Below the pieces are notes generated by a model that saw only the letters and a list, made by a program, of their open reading frames with translations, had not been told where the DNA came from and did no database searches. Source: Nocardia jejuensis NBRC 103114 (GTDB lineage: Bacteria > Actinomycetota > Actinomycetes > Mycobacteriales > Mycobacteriaceae). From it: a DNA stretch of 64,000 bases. Numbering within the stretch: position 1 is the first letter of the stretch; every line of letters begins with the position of its first letter. Location of the stretch: positions 1 through 64,000 of the forward strand of contig NZ_BDBU01000048.1 of assembly GCF_001613145.1 (NCBI RefSeq), read 5' to 3'. The position numbers were made by a program, and so were the translations under genes. Shown here piece after piece: positions 7,690 through 15,378 of the stretch.

Positions 7690-9363
7690 TCACCGCCTCG
7701 CCGGTACCGAAACCAGTGCGGGCTCATGTCCGGAGTCCGTGACGGCCGCCGATGTCGCGACCGCGGCGGCGTCACGCTCGGCGTCACGTTCCGCGGCGAC
7801 CGCGTCGGCGGCCGCGGCGACGGCGGTCACCGCGGCGGCGATGCCCGCGACCGTCGGAGTCGTGGTTCCGAGCGCCACCGAGGTGGCCGACGGGCAGGCC
7901 GGGCCGAGGTCGGCGGCGATGACCGGCGTGGGGTTCGGAGCGGCGGGGACGGTGTCCTCGATCGGCTGGACCTCTTCGACGGGTGGCAGGTCCCGGCCGA
8001 ATTCGCGCATGGCGCGGGTGAATTCGGCCAGGAACCGGTCCATCTCGGCGACCGGGAAGGTGGCCGGGAAACGCGTGGAGAGCCGCAGCCCGTCCGCGCC
8101 GCGCACCACCCAGAAGAAGACCTCGTCGGTGGAGTACGACTCCGCGCGCAGGGTGTGTCCGCGCAGGGATTCGACGAGTTCGTAGTCGGGCAGGACCCGG
8201 ATGTCCAGGAAGGAGATGCCGAACCGGGGAGCGTCGTCGCAGTTCAGCAGCTCCAGCGCGCGGGTCCAGGTCGCGTTGTTGGCCACCCTGGTGCGGCGCA
8301 GTGCGGTGCGGGTGGACTCGAGCGAGGTGTCCACGTCCAGATCCGGGCCGAGCGTGATGTCCAGCGGCACGACGTTCACGAACCAGCCCATGGATTCGAG
8401 CCACTGCAGATCGGGGCGGGTGGAGATGGGCATGATGGCGCGCATCGAGATGTAGCCGAAGGCGCGACGGTACGCGATGGCCAGTGCGGTGAACACCGCC
8501 ACCGAGAGGCGATGTCCCCGCGCGGTCAGCGCGGTCTCGATCTGTTCCAACTCGGTGAGCGACAGTAGTTTTCGGGAGATGCTGGTCTGGGGAAGGGCCG
8601 TCGCGTGCGGCTCGGCGGAGGCGATCGCGGGTTCGAAGCGGGGCAGCATGCCGCCGGATCCGCCGAGGAACCGTCGCCACAGTTCGACCGATTCGCATTC
8701 GGGGGTGAGGGCGGCGGCGGTGCTGCGCTCCAGGGTCGCGAAATCCGCCGAGCTGCCGAAGGTCGGCGATTCGCGCACCGCCTCACCTCGAGTCACCGAG
8801 CGGTACATCGCCCGCAGCTCCAGGATCACGATGGCCTGCGAGTAGGCGTCCAGCACCGAGTGATCGGCGGCGATCAGCACGGTGAAGTCGGCGGTGTCGG
8901 CGTGCTCGACGGTGGCCAGCAGGCAGTGCGGCCAGACCAGCGGCGAGAGTTCGAACTCCAGGGCCTCGCAGAGGTATTCGGTGATCGCGCCCGCATCGGT
9001 GATCGCGGGCACCGGCTCGCCGATGATGCCGACGGCCGCGGGGGCGCACACCAGACGCTGCGGTTCCGCACCGTCCCGGCAGTTCAGCGTGGTGCGCAGG
9101 CCCTCGTGGCGCACATGCCACAGGCGCACTGTCTCACGCCAGTGCTCGGCGTCGTACGGGGCGTCCATCTCGAACACGGTGCCGATCCAGCGCCCACGTC
9201 CGGGGCGGGGATCGGTGGCATCGGTGCCCAGGCAATGCCGCACGTGCACGCTGGCCAACGGCCGCTCATCGGCCGTCCACACGTGATCCGCGGCGAGTTC
9301 CGCACGCCAGAGCGTGAGCGAACCAGATCGAAGTGAAAACTCGGAAAGGTGGGTGTATTCCAT
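7690..9363 (-). CDS. PapA-like acyltransferase (condensation-domain protein)
   Basis: A 557-aa protein resembling mycobacterial PapA acyltransferases, which esterify trehalose or glycolipid hydroxyls. The active site reads DHSVLDA (His168, Asp172), an HxxxD motif with Ala in place of the usual Gly. The later GWFVNVVPLDI segment near residue 325 is the conserved solvent-channel block of condensation folds. From about residue 470 the protein has an unusual Ala/Val-rich, low-complexity tail not normally seen in the family. It heads the operon, with GAGGAC before the ATG at 9363 and a TATAAA box with two palindromes upstream. The next gene begins 3 bp after its stop. Confidence 0.85.
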   Translation of the reverse strand: MEYTHLSEFSLRSGSLTLWRAELAADHVWTADERPLASVHVRHCLGTDATDPRPGRGRWIGTVFEMDAPYDAEHWRETVRLWHVRHEGLRTTLNCRDGAEPQRLVCAPAAVGIIGEPVPAITDAGAITEYLCEALEFELSPLVWPHCLLATVEHADTADFTVLIAADHSVLDAYSQAIVILELRAMYRSVTRGEAVRESPTFGSSADFATLERSTAAALTPECESVELWRRFLGGSGGMLPRFEPAIASAEPHATALPQTSISRKLLSLTELEQIETALTARGHRLSVAVFTALAIAYRRAFGYISMRAIMPISTRPDLQWLESMGWFVNVVPLDITLGPDLDVDTSLESTRTALRRTRVANNATWTRALELLNCDDAPRFGISFLDIRVLPDYELVESLRGHTLRAESYSTDEVFFWVVRGADGLRLSTRFPATFPVAEMDRFLAEFTRAMREFGRDLPPVEEVQPIEDTVPAAPNPTPVIAADLGPACPSATSVALGTTTPTVAGIAAAVTAVAAAADAVAAERDAERDAAAVATSAAVTDSGHEPALVSVPARR

Positions 9364-9414
9364 GACAGCGTCCTCATCGAATTTCTTGCCAGAAGAGCGA
9401 GCGATCGAATTTCG

Positions 9415-9461
9415 TTTATATTCTGCTCAAACATTCGTTATGAGCAGAACGATCATAACGA
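9415..9461 (-). promoter_or_regulatory. promoter with two overlapping inverted repeats
   Basis: Upstream of the PapA-like gene the minus strand has a TATAAA -10 box (plus-strand 9415-9420) but no good -35. Directly upstream are two perfect inverted repeats that overlap: TTCTGCTCA / TGAGCAGAA (9421-9429 and 9441-9449) and CGTTATGA / TCATAACG (9436-9443 and 9453-9460). They share bases 9441-9443 and interleave, so two proteins, or two RNA structures if transcription starts further upstream, would exclude each other. This looks like regulator binding over the -35 region. Confidence 0.55.
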
Positions 9462-9501
9462 TCGCAATCATTTTGCCGGATCGGCGAATTGGCAGCAATT
9501 G

Positions 9502-9906
9502 CTACTTCGCGCCCGACGACCCAGCGCCGGCCGCGGCGCTTCCGGATCCCAATGCCTGCGCCAGAGTTCCACCGGCCTGCGCCGAACCGCTGGCCGCGCC
9601 GCTTCCGGTGCCGAGTAATCCCAGCACGGTTCCCGGACCGGGCAGCAGTCCGGCCAGCGAGCCCGCCGCGGAACTGCCGGTCCCGAGCCCGCCGAGCACG
9701 CCCGCACCCGTCGCACTACCGGTTCCCGCGGCTGCGCTACCCGTTCCGAGCAGGGGAAGAACGCCTTGTGCGGAGGAACTTCCCGAGTCGGCGGGGGTCG
9801 TGGCATCGACCCCCGCCGGCTCGGCGGTAGCCAGGGCGGGCACGAGGAATGTCGTGGCGACAGCCGCCGAGACGTATGCCGCACGGGTGATTCGAGATAG
9901 TTTCAC
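9502..9906 (-). CDS. secreted Gly/Ala/Ser-rich repetitive protein
   Basis: A 134-aa protein with a Sec signal peptide (basic start, hydrophobic VSAAVATTFLVPA, cleavage expected after ALATA near residue 28). The mature part is almost entirely Gly, Ala, Ser, Thr and Leu, with repeated GTGS-type blocks (LLGTGSAAAG, GLGTGSSAAG, LLGTGSGAASG). It has no Cys and few charges. Such small low-complexity exported proteins are common in Nocardia and may be cell-surface associated, but no function is known to me. The start is GTG behind AAAGGA. It lies upstream of the glycolipid operon on the same strand, separated by 138 bp that contain that operon's promoter. Confidence 0.75.
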   Translation of the reverse strand: MKLSRITRAAYVSAAVATTFLVPALATAEPAGVDATTPADSGSSSAQGVLPLLGTGSAAAGTGSATGAGVLGGLGTGSSAAGSLAGLLPGPGTVLGLLGTGSGAASGSAQAGGTLAQALGSGSAAAGAGSSGAK

Positions 9907-10291
9907 GGCCCGATTTCCTTTCGACCTTCATCAGACAAGTGCGCCGGAATGGCGACTCGGTTGGAGCGGCAGGTCGAGTGTGCGGCGGCGACTCTGCCGA
10001 GAATGGCACGGTCTCAATGACCTGCAAGCCAAGAAAAACACCAAATTACGACTTGCGCAACTCATAGAATCGCAAACATTAGGTTAACGGCGAAGCTCGA
10101 ACTTCTTTCGATGTGCTCCAGGCCACTGCGCAAAAGAAATTGGTCCGTGATTCACTTTTCCCACTTCTCGCCGCGCGAAATTGGATCGGCGCGAGCACAA
10201 TCCTTGACCCGAACCCGGCCGGACCCGACCGCCGACAACCCCGCCGGAAAACCACTGCCCACCGCACGCCGGTTTCCGAGATACTGACCAG
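9907..10291. other. intergenic region, divergent promoters expected
   Basis: This 385-bp stretch separates the secreted repetitive protein (minus) from the Mut7-C gene (plus). Its middle, about 10020-10160, is clearly more AT-rich than the surroundings. I find no convincing gene, hairpin or -10/-35 pair. It most likely carries the two divergent promoters. Confidence 0.5.
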
Positions 10292-11014
10292 GTGAACGAC
10301 GGGGAGATCACGGTGCGGTTCGCACCCGAGCTAGGAGTGTTCTTCGGCCAGCGCGGCGGCGCGCCCGTGCGGCTGGACGGGTCGACGCTCGGTCACGTGG
10401 TCGAGTCGCTCGGTGTTCCGCTGACCGAGGTGGGCACGCTGCTGGTCGACGGGCGGCCGGTGCAGACCGGACACATTCCCGCCGACGGCGAATCGGTCAC
10501 CGTCGCCGCGGTGCCGCGCCCGCGGCAGACGGTGGAACCCGTGCGCTTCCTGCTGGACATCCACCTCGGCACGCTGACTCGCCGACTGCGTCTGCTCGGG
10601 ATAGACGCCGCCTACGAGAATCCCGACATCGGCGACGCGGCACTGGCCACCCGATCCGCCGCCGAGCGCCGCATCCTGCTCTCGCGCGACCGCGGATTGC
10701 TGCGTCGCCGCGAAATCTTCGCGGGCGCATACATTTACAGCCACCGCCCCGCCGAACAGCTGGACGACGTGCTGTCGCGATTCGCACCCGCGCTCGCGCC
10801 CTGGACCCGCTGCACCACCTGCAACGGCAGCCTCCGCCCTGCCGATGTTGACGTGGTGCGAGACCGCCTGCCCGACAACACCGGCCAGTCCTACGACACC
10901 TTCGCCGAGTGTGTCGAGTGCGGGCAGGCGTACTGGAAGGGTGCGCACCACGCTCGCCTCGACGCCATCGTCACCGACGCCCTGTCGCGATTCGCCGGCC
11001 CCCGGGCCGGATAG
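10292..11014 (+). CDS. Mut7-C RNase domain protein with ubiquitin-like N-terminus
   Basis: A 240-aa two-domain protein. The first 80 residues resemble the beta-grasp Ub-Mut7-C domain. The rest is a Mut7-C (PIN-like) RNase domain starting at FLLDIHLGTLTRRLRLLGID with the conserved acidic run DIGDAAL and SRDRGLL, ending in a zinc ribbon with CTTC and CVEC. The family is predicted to cut RNA or act as a toxin-like nuclease, but few members are characterised. The start is GTG at 10292. It is apparently monocistronic, and the next gene lies 151 bp on with its own palindrome. Confidence 0.88.
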   Translation: MNDGEITVRFAPELGVFFGQRGGAPVRLDGSTLGHVVESLGVPLTEVGTLLVDGRPVQTGHIPADGESVTVAAVPRPRQTVEPVRFLLDIHLGTLTRRLRLLGIDAAYENPDIGDAALATRSAAERRILLSRDRGLLRRREIFAGAYIYSHRPAEQLDDVLSRFAPALAPWTRCTTCNGSLRPADVDVVRDRLPDNTGQSYDTFAECVECGQAYWKGAHHARLDAIVTDALSRFAGPRAG

Positions 11015-11112
11015 AGCGACCCCCTGCATCCCCACCGGATTCCCCGACCCGGCCGTCCAGACCCGTGGCACGTTGCCCATTGTGTCCCAGACAACTCTCG
11101 ACTAGCCTCCTC

Positions 11113-11130
11113 TGAGACCAGTGAGTCTCA
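11113..11130. promoter_or_regulatory. operator-like palindrome before secreted hydrolase
   Basis: TGAGAC (11113-11118) and GTCTCA (11125-11130) form a perfect inverted repeat with a 6-bp spacer, 35 bp before the start at 11166. Just upstream, TTGTGT, 17 bp and TAGCCT could be a weak promoter. The position downstream of that promoter fits a repressor site. Confidence 0.35.
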
Positions 11131-11165
11131 CAACACTCGCGGGCCGCAGGGACGGAGGAACCTCG

Positions 11166-12227
11166 ATGACGAGGACAACAGCATCGCGCCGCGCGATGGT
11201 GACAGCGCTGGCCGCGGCGATGGTCTTCACCGGATCGTGGCTCTCGGCCACCGCGAGCGCCGACGAAACAGCTTCGGGCACAACCTCACCCACTCCGCCG
11301 GTCGCGGAGACCGTCATTCCCGGCGGCACCGCTCAGAGCGTCTTCGGCGGCATGGGAACACATCCCGTCGCCACCGCCGTGCGCACCAATCCCTGCCAGG
11401 ACTCCGTGGTGGGCATGTTCCAGCACATCGCCGTGCACCTGTTCGGCAATCGTGACGACATGACCTGCACCCAGGCTTTCCCCAACGGCCTGGAGTCCCC
11501 CGCGGGCGTGAACACCTACTACCCGGCCGACATCGCCGATCTGGGCAGCGCGCCGCTGATCGTGCTGACCGGCGGCATCGATGCCAATCCGGGCATGTAC
11601 GACCGGCTCGCCCGGCAGTGGGTGAGCAACGGCTTCGTCGTGATGATCCCGTACGAGTGGTTCAACTCGCTGGCCTATGTCCCGGCGGCGGGCCTTGCCG
11701 TGGCCATCGCGGCGAATCGTGATCCGAGCTCACCGCTGTTCGGCCGAGTGGACCTGTCGCGCACCTTCGTCGCCGGACACTCGGCGGGCGGGGCGGCCGC
11801 ACACCAGATCGCGGCGGTGCTTCCGGGCGTGGCCGGACTCATCGACCCCGCACTGCACCTGGCCGGGGTGCTGGCCATCGAACCCGGGCCGATCGGCGTG
11901 GGCGCGCTGCTCACCGTGCCGACCCTCTATCTCACCGGCATGAACGATTTCGTGGTCCCTGACTTCGCCTGGGTGCGCTGGTGGCAGTACAACCTGACCT
12001 TCAACGCCCCCTCCTGGATCGCGAATGCTCGTGGTGTCAGCCATTTCTCACCGGTGGACGGCATCGACGCCTACCGCTCCTCCGGGACCGCCGTGGCCTG
12101 GCTGCGCTATCTGGCGTTCGGCGACGAGACCGCCAAACGCTTCTTCGTCGGCCCGGACTGGCTGCTGCCCGCGGACACGACGTACTACAGCGTCGAGCGC
12201 AATCCCCTCGCCGCCGCACTGCGCTGA
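11166..12227 (+). CDS. secreted alpha/beta hydrolase (cutinase/lipase-like)
   Basis: A 353-aa exported serine hydrolase. The N-terminus is a signal peptide (RRAMVTALAAAMVF, then ATASA near residue 33). The nucleophile elbow is GHSAGG near residue 200, a candidate catalytic Asp lies in the segment LTGMNDFVVPD, and a His in GVSHFSP. This arrangement resembles PET-hydrolase/dienelactone-type esterases, although the exact substrate is open. I chose the ATG at 11166, with GAGGAA seven bases upstream, over one 45 bp earlier that would disrupt the signal peptide. Two Cys near residues 74 and 97 could form a disulphide. A second secreted hydrolase follows on the same strand. Confidence 0.85.
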   Translation: MTRTTASRRAMVTALAAAMVFTGSWLSATASADETASGTTSPTPPVAETVIPGGTAQSVFGGMGTHPVATAVRTNPCQDSVVGMFQHIAVHLFGNRDDMTCTQAFPNGLESPAGVNTYYPADIADLGSAPLIVLTGGIDANPGMYDRLARQWVSNGFVVMIPYEWFNSLAYVPAAGLAVAIAANRDPSSPLFGRVDLSRTFVAGHSAGGAAAHQIAAVLPGVAGLIDPALHLAGVLAIEPGPIGVGALLTVPTLYLTGMNDFVVPDFAWVRWWQYNLTFNAPSWIANARGVSHFSPVDGIDAYRSSGTAVAWLRYLAFGDETAKRFFVGPDWLLPADTTYYSVERNPLAAALR

Positions 12228-12352
12228 GCGAATCCGGCGCGGTCCGGAGCCGTACCACCACCCGCTAGGCCACCGGCCCATCGAATCCCCCGGGTCCCCG
12301 CGCCCCGGAGCCACCGAATCACGCTGTGGCCGAACATGACTCAGGAAGACCG

Positions 12353-13786
12353 ATGACACCATCCAACCGGCGCCTGTCGCAGGCCGCGACATTCCTCACC
12401 GCCGCGCTGACCGTCGCGGCGTTCGTGACGCCCGCGGTCATAACCGGCGCGGTGAACACCGCCACCGCCGCGGCCGATCCGGCAGTCAGCTCGTGCGCGG
12501 ACCCGCAGGGCGCGAACGCTTTTCAGCGCAGTGATCCCGCCGCGAACGGCATCGACCCCGCTGTCCTGAACGACGCGCTCGACTTCGGGGCGAGCAAGGG
12601 CGCGTACGCCATGCAGGTGTACCGCCACGGCTGTCTGGTCGGGGACCGCACCGGCACCGGCAATCTGCCGCTGCCGCTTGCCAGTTCCAGCAAGGGCGTC
12701 GCCTCGGTCGTGGTGGGCCGGGCGATCAGCATGGGCTACTTCGGGCTCGACGATCCGCTCGGAAAGTTCTTCCCCACCGCCGATCCCGAGCACGCCGCGC
12801 TGACCGTGCGCCAGGTGCTCAACCAGACCACCGGCCTGCGATTCACCTGGGCCGCCGATATCGCCGCCATCACCACCGACGAGGTTCTGCAATCGCTGAA
12901 CGATCCCTTCGCGTTCGAACCCGGCACGACATTCCAGTACAGCCAGGCGGTGCTGGCGCTGCTGCCGAAGATCGTGGAGATCTCCACCGGCACGGACTTC
13001 CAGGACTTCACGCAGCGAGAAGTCATGTCTCCCCTGGGCATCGACCGGGCCAACTGGGTCTGGCTGCGCGACCGCAGCGGGAACACGGCGGTCAACGGCG
13101 GACTCGCCATGCGCGCCGACGACGTCGCCCGGCTCGGTCAGCTCATGCTGAACAACGGCCACTGGGGCGATCGCGATCTCATCGACCCGGACTACATCCG
13201 GCAGGCGCGCCTGCCCACCGACGCCAACGGCGGCTACGGATTCCTGTTCTGGCTCAATGCGGGTGACTCGTACAAGACCGCGACCGTACCCACGGCGAAG
13301 ACCTTCGAGCACCCGATGTTCCCGGGCGCACCACGGGACCTCTACTCCTTCGTCGGCGCGCTCGGGCAATTCGTGACCATCATCCCCAGCCGCGACATGG
13401 TGATCGTGCGCCTCGGCGTCCCGGGCGGCATCGACCCGGGCAATGTGCAGACCTCACTGGCCGCCGAGTCGAACCCCGACAACAAGGAATTGCTGCGCCG
13501 GGTGACCGCGGCCGTCACCGATGTGCCGGCCGAACCGTACGACGACCCCTATCGCTACGGCGACAACTTCGGACCGGTCATCGGCAGCCTGGACGACCTC
13601 GCCTTCTGGGTCGACCCGGCGCACGTCGCGGCGATCCTGCTCGGCGTCGGACCGTACTCCTCCACCCACTGCAATGTGCTGTGGTGCAACGGAAAACCGG
13701 TCACCCAGGACATCTTCGCCGCCATGCTGGACAGTGGCGGCCAGGTGCTGGCGGCCCTGCTCGCCCTAGGTCACGGGCAGCGCTGA
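12353..13786 (+). CDS. secreted class C beta-lactamase-fold serine hydrolase
   Basis: A 477-aa exported protein of the beta-lactamase/penicillin-binding-like serine hydrolase family. After a signal peptide of about 40 residues, the SxxK motif is SSSKG and the second motif is YSQ instead of the textbook YxN. The conserved LNQTTGL block lies between them. Such proteins are mostly esterases or D-amino-acid peptidases, and true beta-lactamase activity is unlikely. The C-terminal 90 residues extend beyond the catalytic fold and contain two Cys (HCNVLWCN). The ATG at 12353 follows CAGGAAG, while a GTG 27 bp earlier lacks a site. It lies 125 bp after the other secreted hydrolase. Confidence 0.85.
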   Translation: MTPSNRRLSQAATFLTAALTVAAFVTPAVITGAVNTATAAADPAVSSCADPQGANAFQRSDPAANGIDPAVLNDALDFGASKGAYAMQVYRHGCLVGDRTGTGNLPLPLASSSKGVASVVVGRAISMGYFGLDDPLGKFFPTADPEHAALTVRQVLNQTTGLRFTWAADIAAITTDEVLQSLNDPFAFEPGTTFQYSQAVLALLPKIVEISTGTDFQDFTQREVMSPLGIDRANWVWLRDRSGNTAVNGGLAMRADDVARLGQLMLNNGHWGDRDLIDPDYIRQARLPTDANGGYGFLFWLNAGDSYKTATVPTAKTFEHPMFPGAPRDLYSFVGALGQFVTIIPSRDMVIVRLGVPGGIDPGNVQTSLAAESNPDNKELLRRVTAAVTDVPAEPYDDPYRYGDNFGPVIGSLDDLAFWVDPAHVAAILLGVGPYSSTHCNVLWCNGKPVTQDIFAAMLDSGGQVLAALLALGHGQR

Positions 13787-13845
13787 ATCGGGCAGCATCG
13801 ATGCTGGATCGGGCACCGGTCGATGCCGCTCACCGACGGCACGGC

Positions 13846-14358
13846 TCACCGTGCGCGGGCTGCCGCCACCACCGCGTCGAGTCGGGCGCCCAGCGCGTTG
13901 ACTCGATCGCGCAGGGCCTCGATGTCCTCGACGGGTATCCCGACGCGATCGAGCACGGTCTCGATCATCTGCTGAGCGGAGGGTTGCAGCGCGACGCTGG
14001 CCGGGGTGGCGTGCAGCACCACCGCGCGGCCGTCGGCCGTGCTGCGGATGCTGTCCACCAGGCCGCGGGCCTGTAGACGTTGCACCAGCGGTGAGACGGT
14101 GCCGTAGTCGAGATGAATCTGCTCGCCCAACTCCTTCATGGTGATGCCCGGTCGTTCCCACAGGGCCAGCAGCACGAGGTATTGCGGGTAGGTCAGATTC
14201 ATCTCGTCGAGAAACGGACGGTAGGCCGCGGTCATGGACCGCGACGTGGAGTACAGCGCGAAACACAGCTGTGCGCTCAGCGACAGCAGTGCGTAGTCGA
14301 TCTCCTCGTCCGCTCCGGCCCGGTGTCCATCGGGTGCGGAAGGCGGATTTTCTTGCAT
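13846..14358 (-). CDS. ohrR: MarR-family regulator, OhrR-like
   Basis: A 170-aa winged-helix repressor of the OhrR group, which senses organic hydroperoxides through a reactive Cys. The diagnostic N-terminal block is present: SAQLCFALYSTSRSMTAAYR, with the sensing Cys in QLCFALY, followed by LTYPQYLVLLALWE and the wing DGRAVVLH. OhrR genes usually neighbour ohr (OsmC fold), but no ohr gene is in this window. Instead this is the last gene of the ThDP/KAS III operon, and its ATG shares one base with the stop of the aminotransferase gene (TAATG). It may tie the operon to oxidative stress (inference). Confidence 0.88.
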   Translation of the reverse strand: MQENPPSAPDGHRAGADEEIDYALLSLSAQLCFALYSTSRSMTAAYRPFLDEMNLTYPQYLVLLALWERPGITMKELGEQIHLDYGTVSPLVQRLQARGLVDSIRSTADGRAVVLHATPASVALQPSAQQMIETVLDRVGIPVEDIEALRDRVNALGARLDAVVAAARAR

Positions 14359-15371
14359 TACTGCACTGTACTGCGCACGGTCTCGAGGACTGCGTCGGTA
14401 GCGGTTCGGTCGCCGACCGTGATGCGAATGCCGGTCGGATAATGCTTGACGTGAATATCGGCCCCCGCCAAGGCGGTCCCGACGCGATCGATGTCCGGAT
14501 CCGACAACGTCAGATACGAGAAGTTGGCGTAGCTGTCCGGGACAGTGAGGCCCAGGTCGCGCAGGCCGTCGGTGAGCCGATCGCGATGCCCGCCGATTCG
14601 CCGCACCCGCGCGACGATCTCGTCCTCGGCCTCGTAGCAGGCGCGCACCGCGACCTCGGCGAGTGCGTTCATACCGAAAGGTAGCTGCCGGCGCGCGATG
14701 CGCCGAATCCTGCCCACCCCGCCGAGGGCGTACCCCACCCGCAGCGCCGCGAGCCCGAACGCCTTCGAGAAGGTGCGCAGGGCAATCAGATTCGGATGTC
14801 GATCGAGCAGATCGAGCACGTCGATCCGCGCGGATTCCGCCACGAACTCGACATACGCCTCGTCCAGCACCACCGTGACAGCCTCGGGAATCCGGGCCAG
14901 GAACGACTCGAATTCCGCTGGTGGAACCAGTGTTCCGGTCGGATTGTGCGGACTGCACACCACCACCAGCGAGGTCCGCTCGGTGACCGCCGCCGCGATG
15001 GCCTCGAGATCCTGGCATCCGTACGCGTCGAGCGGCACCGCGATCGGCCGCCCACCCGCCATGGCGACCAGGATCGGATACCCGTCGAACGTCGGCGTCG
15101 CCATCACGACTTCGGCTCCGTCGGAACCGAATTCCTGAACGATGTGCATGATCACGCCGGTGGCTCCGGCGCCCACCACGATGCGCTCGGGCGCGACGTC
15201 GAGCCGCTCGGCGATGAGCCGGGGCAGCCGCTGCGGCAGGAACTCCGGGTATCGGTTCGCCGAGGCGAACGCCCGCGAGAGCGCCTCCTGCACCGAAGCG
15301 GGCGGACCGTAGGGAATCTCGTTGAGCTGCAACTGATGACCGAGCCGGGCCGGGAGTTGGAATGTGGTCAC
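14358..15371 (-). CDS. HisC-like PLP aminotransferase
   Basis: A 337-aa fold-type I aminotransferase of the histidinol-phosphate/aromatic (HisC/Pat) group. It begins with the family motif LNEIPYGPP. It carries CSPHNPTGT near residue 140, LDEAYVEF and the PLP lysine in TFSKAFGLAALRVGYA, and ends with a PTGIRITVG block that binds the substrate carboxylate. I use the GTG at 15371, seven bases after the upstream stop. A GTG at 15422 would overlap the ketosynthase gene by 44 bp and add unconserved residues. Placed in the ThDP/KAS III operon, it probably aminates a keto intermediate and is unlikely to be the housekeeping HisC, which sits in the his operon. Confidence 0.88.
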   Translation of the reverse strand: MTTFQLPARLGHQLQLNEIPYGPPASVQEALSRAFASANRYPEFLPQRLPRLIAERLDVAPERIVVGAGATGVIMHIVQEFGSDGAEVVMATPTFDGYPILVAMAGGRPIAVPLDAYGCQDLEAIAAAVTERTSLVVVCSPHNPTGTLVPPAEFESFLARIPEAVTVVLDEAYVEFVAESARIDVLDLLDRHPNLIALRTFSKAFGLAALRVGYALGGVGRIRRIARRQLPFGMNALAEVAVRACYEAEDEIVARVRRIGGHRDRLTDGLRDLGLTVPDSYANFSYLTLSDPDIDRVGTALAGADIHVKHYPTGIRITVGDRTATDAVLETVRSTVQ

Positions 15372-15378
15372 GATCGTC

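Noticed and set aside
12353..13786. Annotation of the class C serine hydrolase as an antibiotic-resistance beta-lactamase
   Set aside because: The YxN motif reads YSQ, the C-terminus is extended, and no ampR-like regulator adjoins it. Esterase or peptidase activity is more likely.
13793..13806. CAGCATCGATGCTG palindrome as a terminator after the class C hydrolase
   Set aside because: It is a perfect palindrome without a loop and no U tract follows, so it would not form a usual terminator hairpin.
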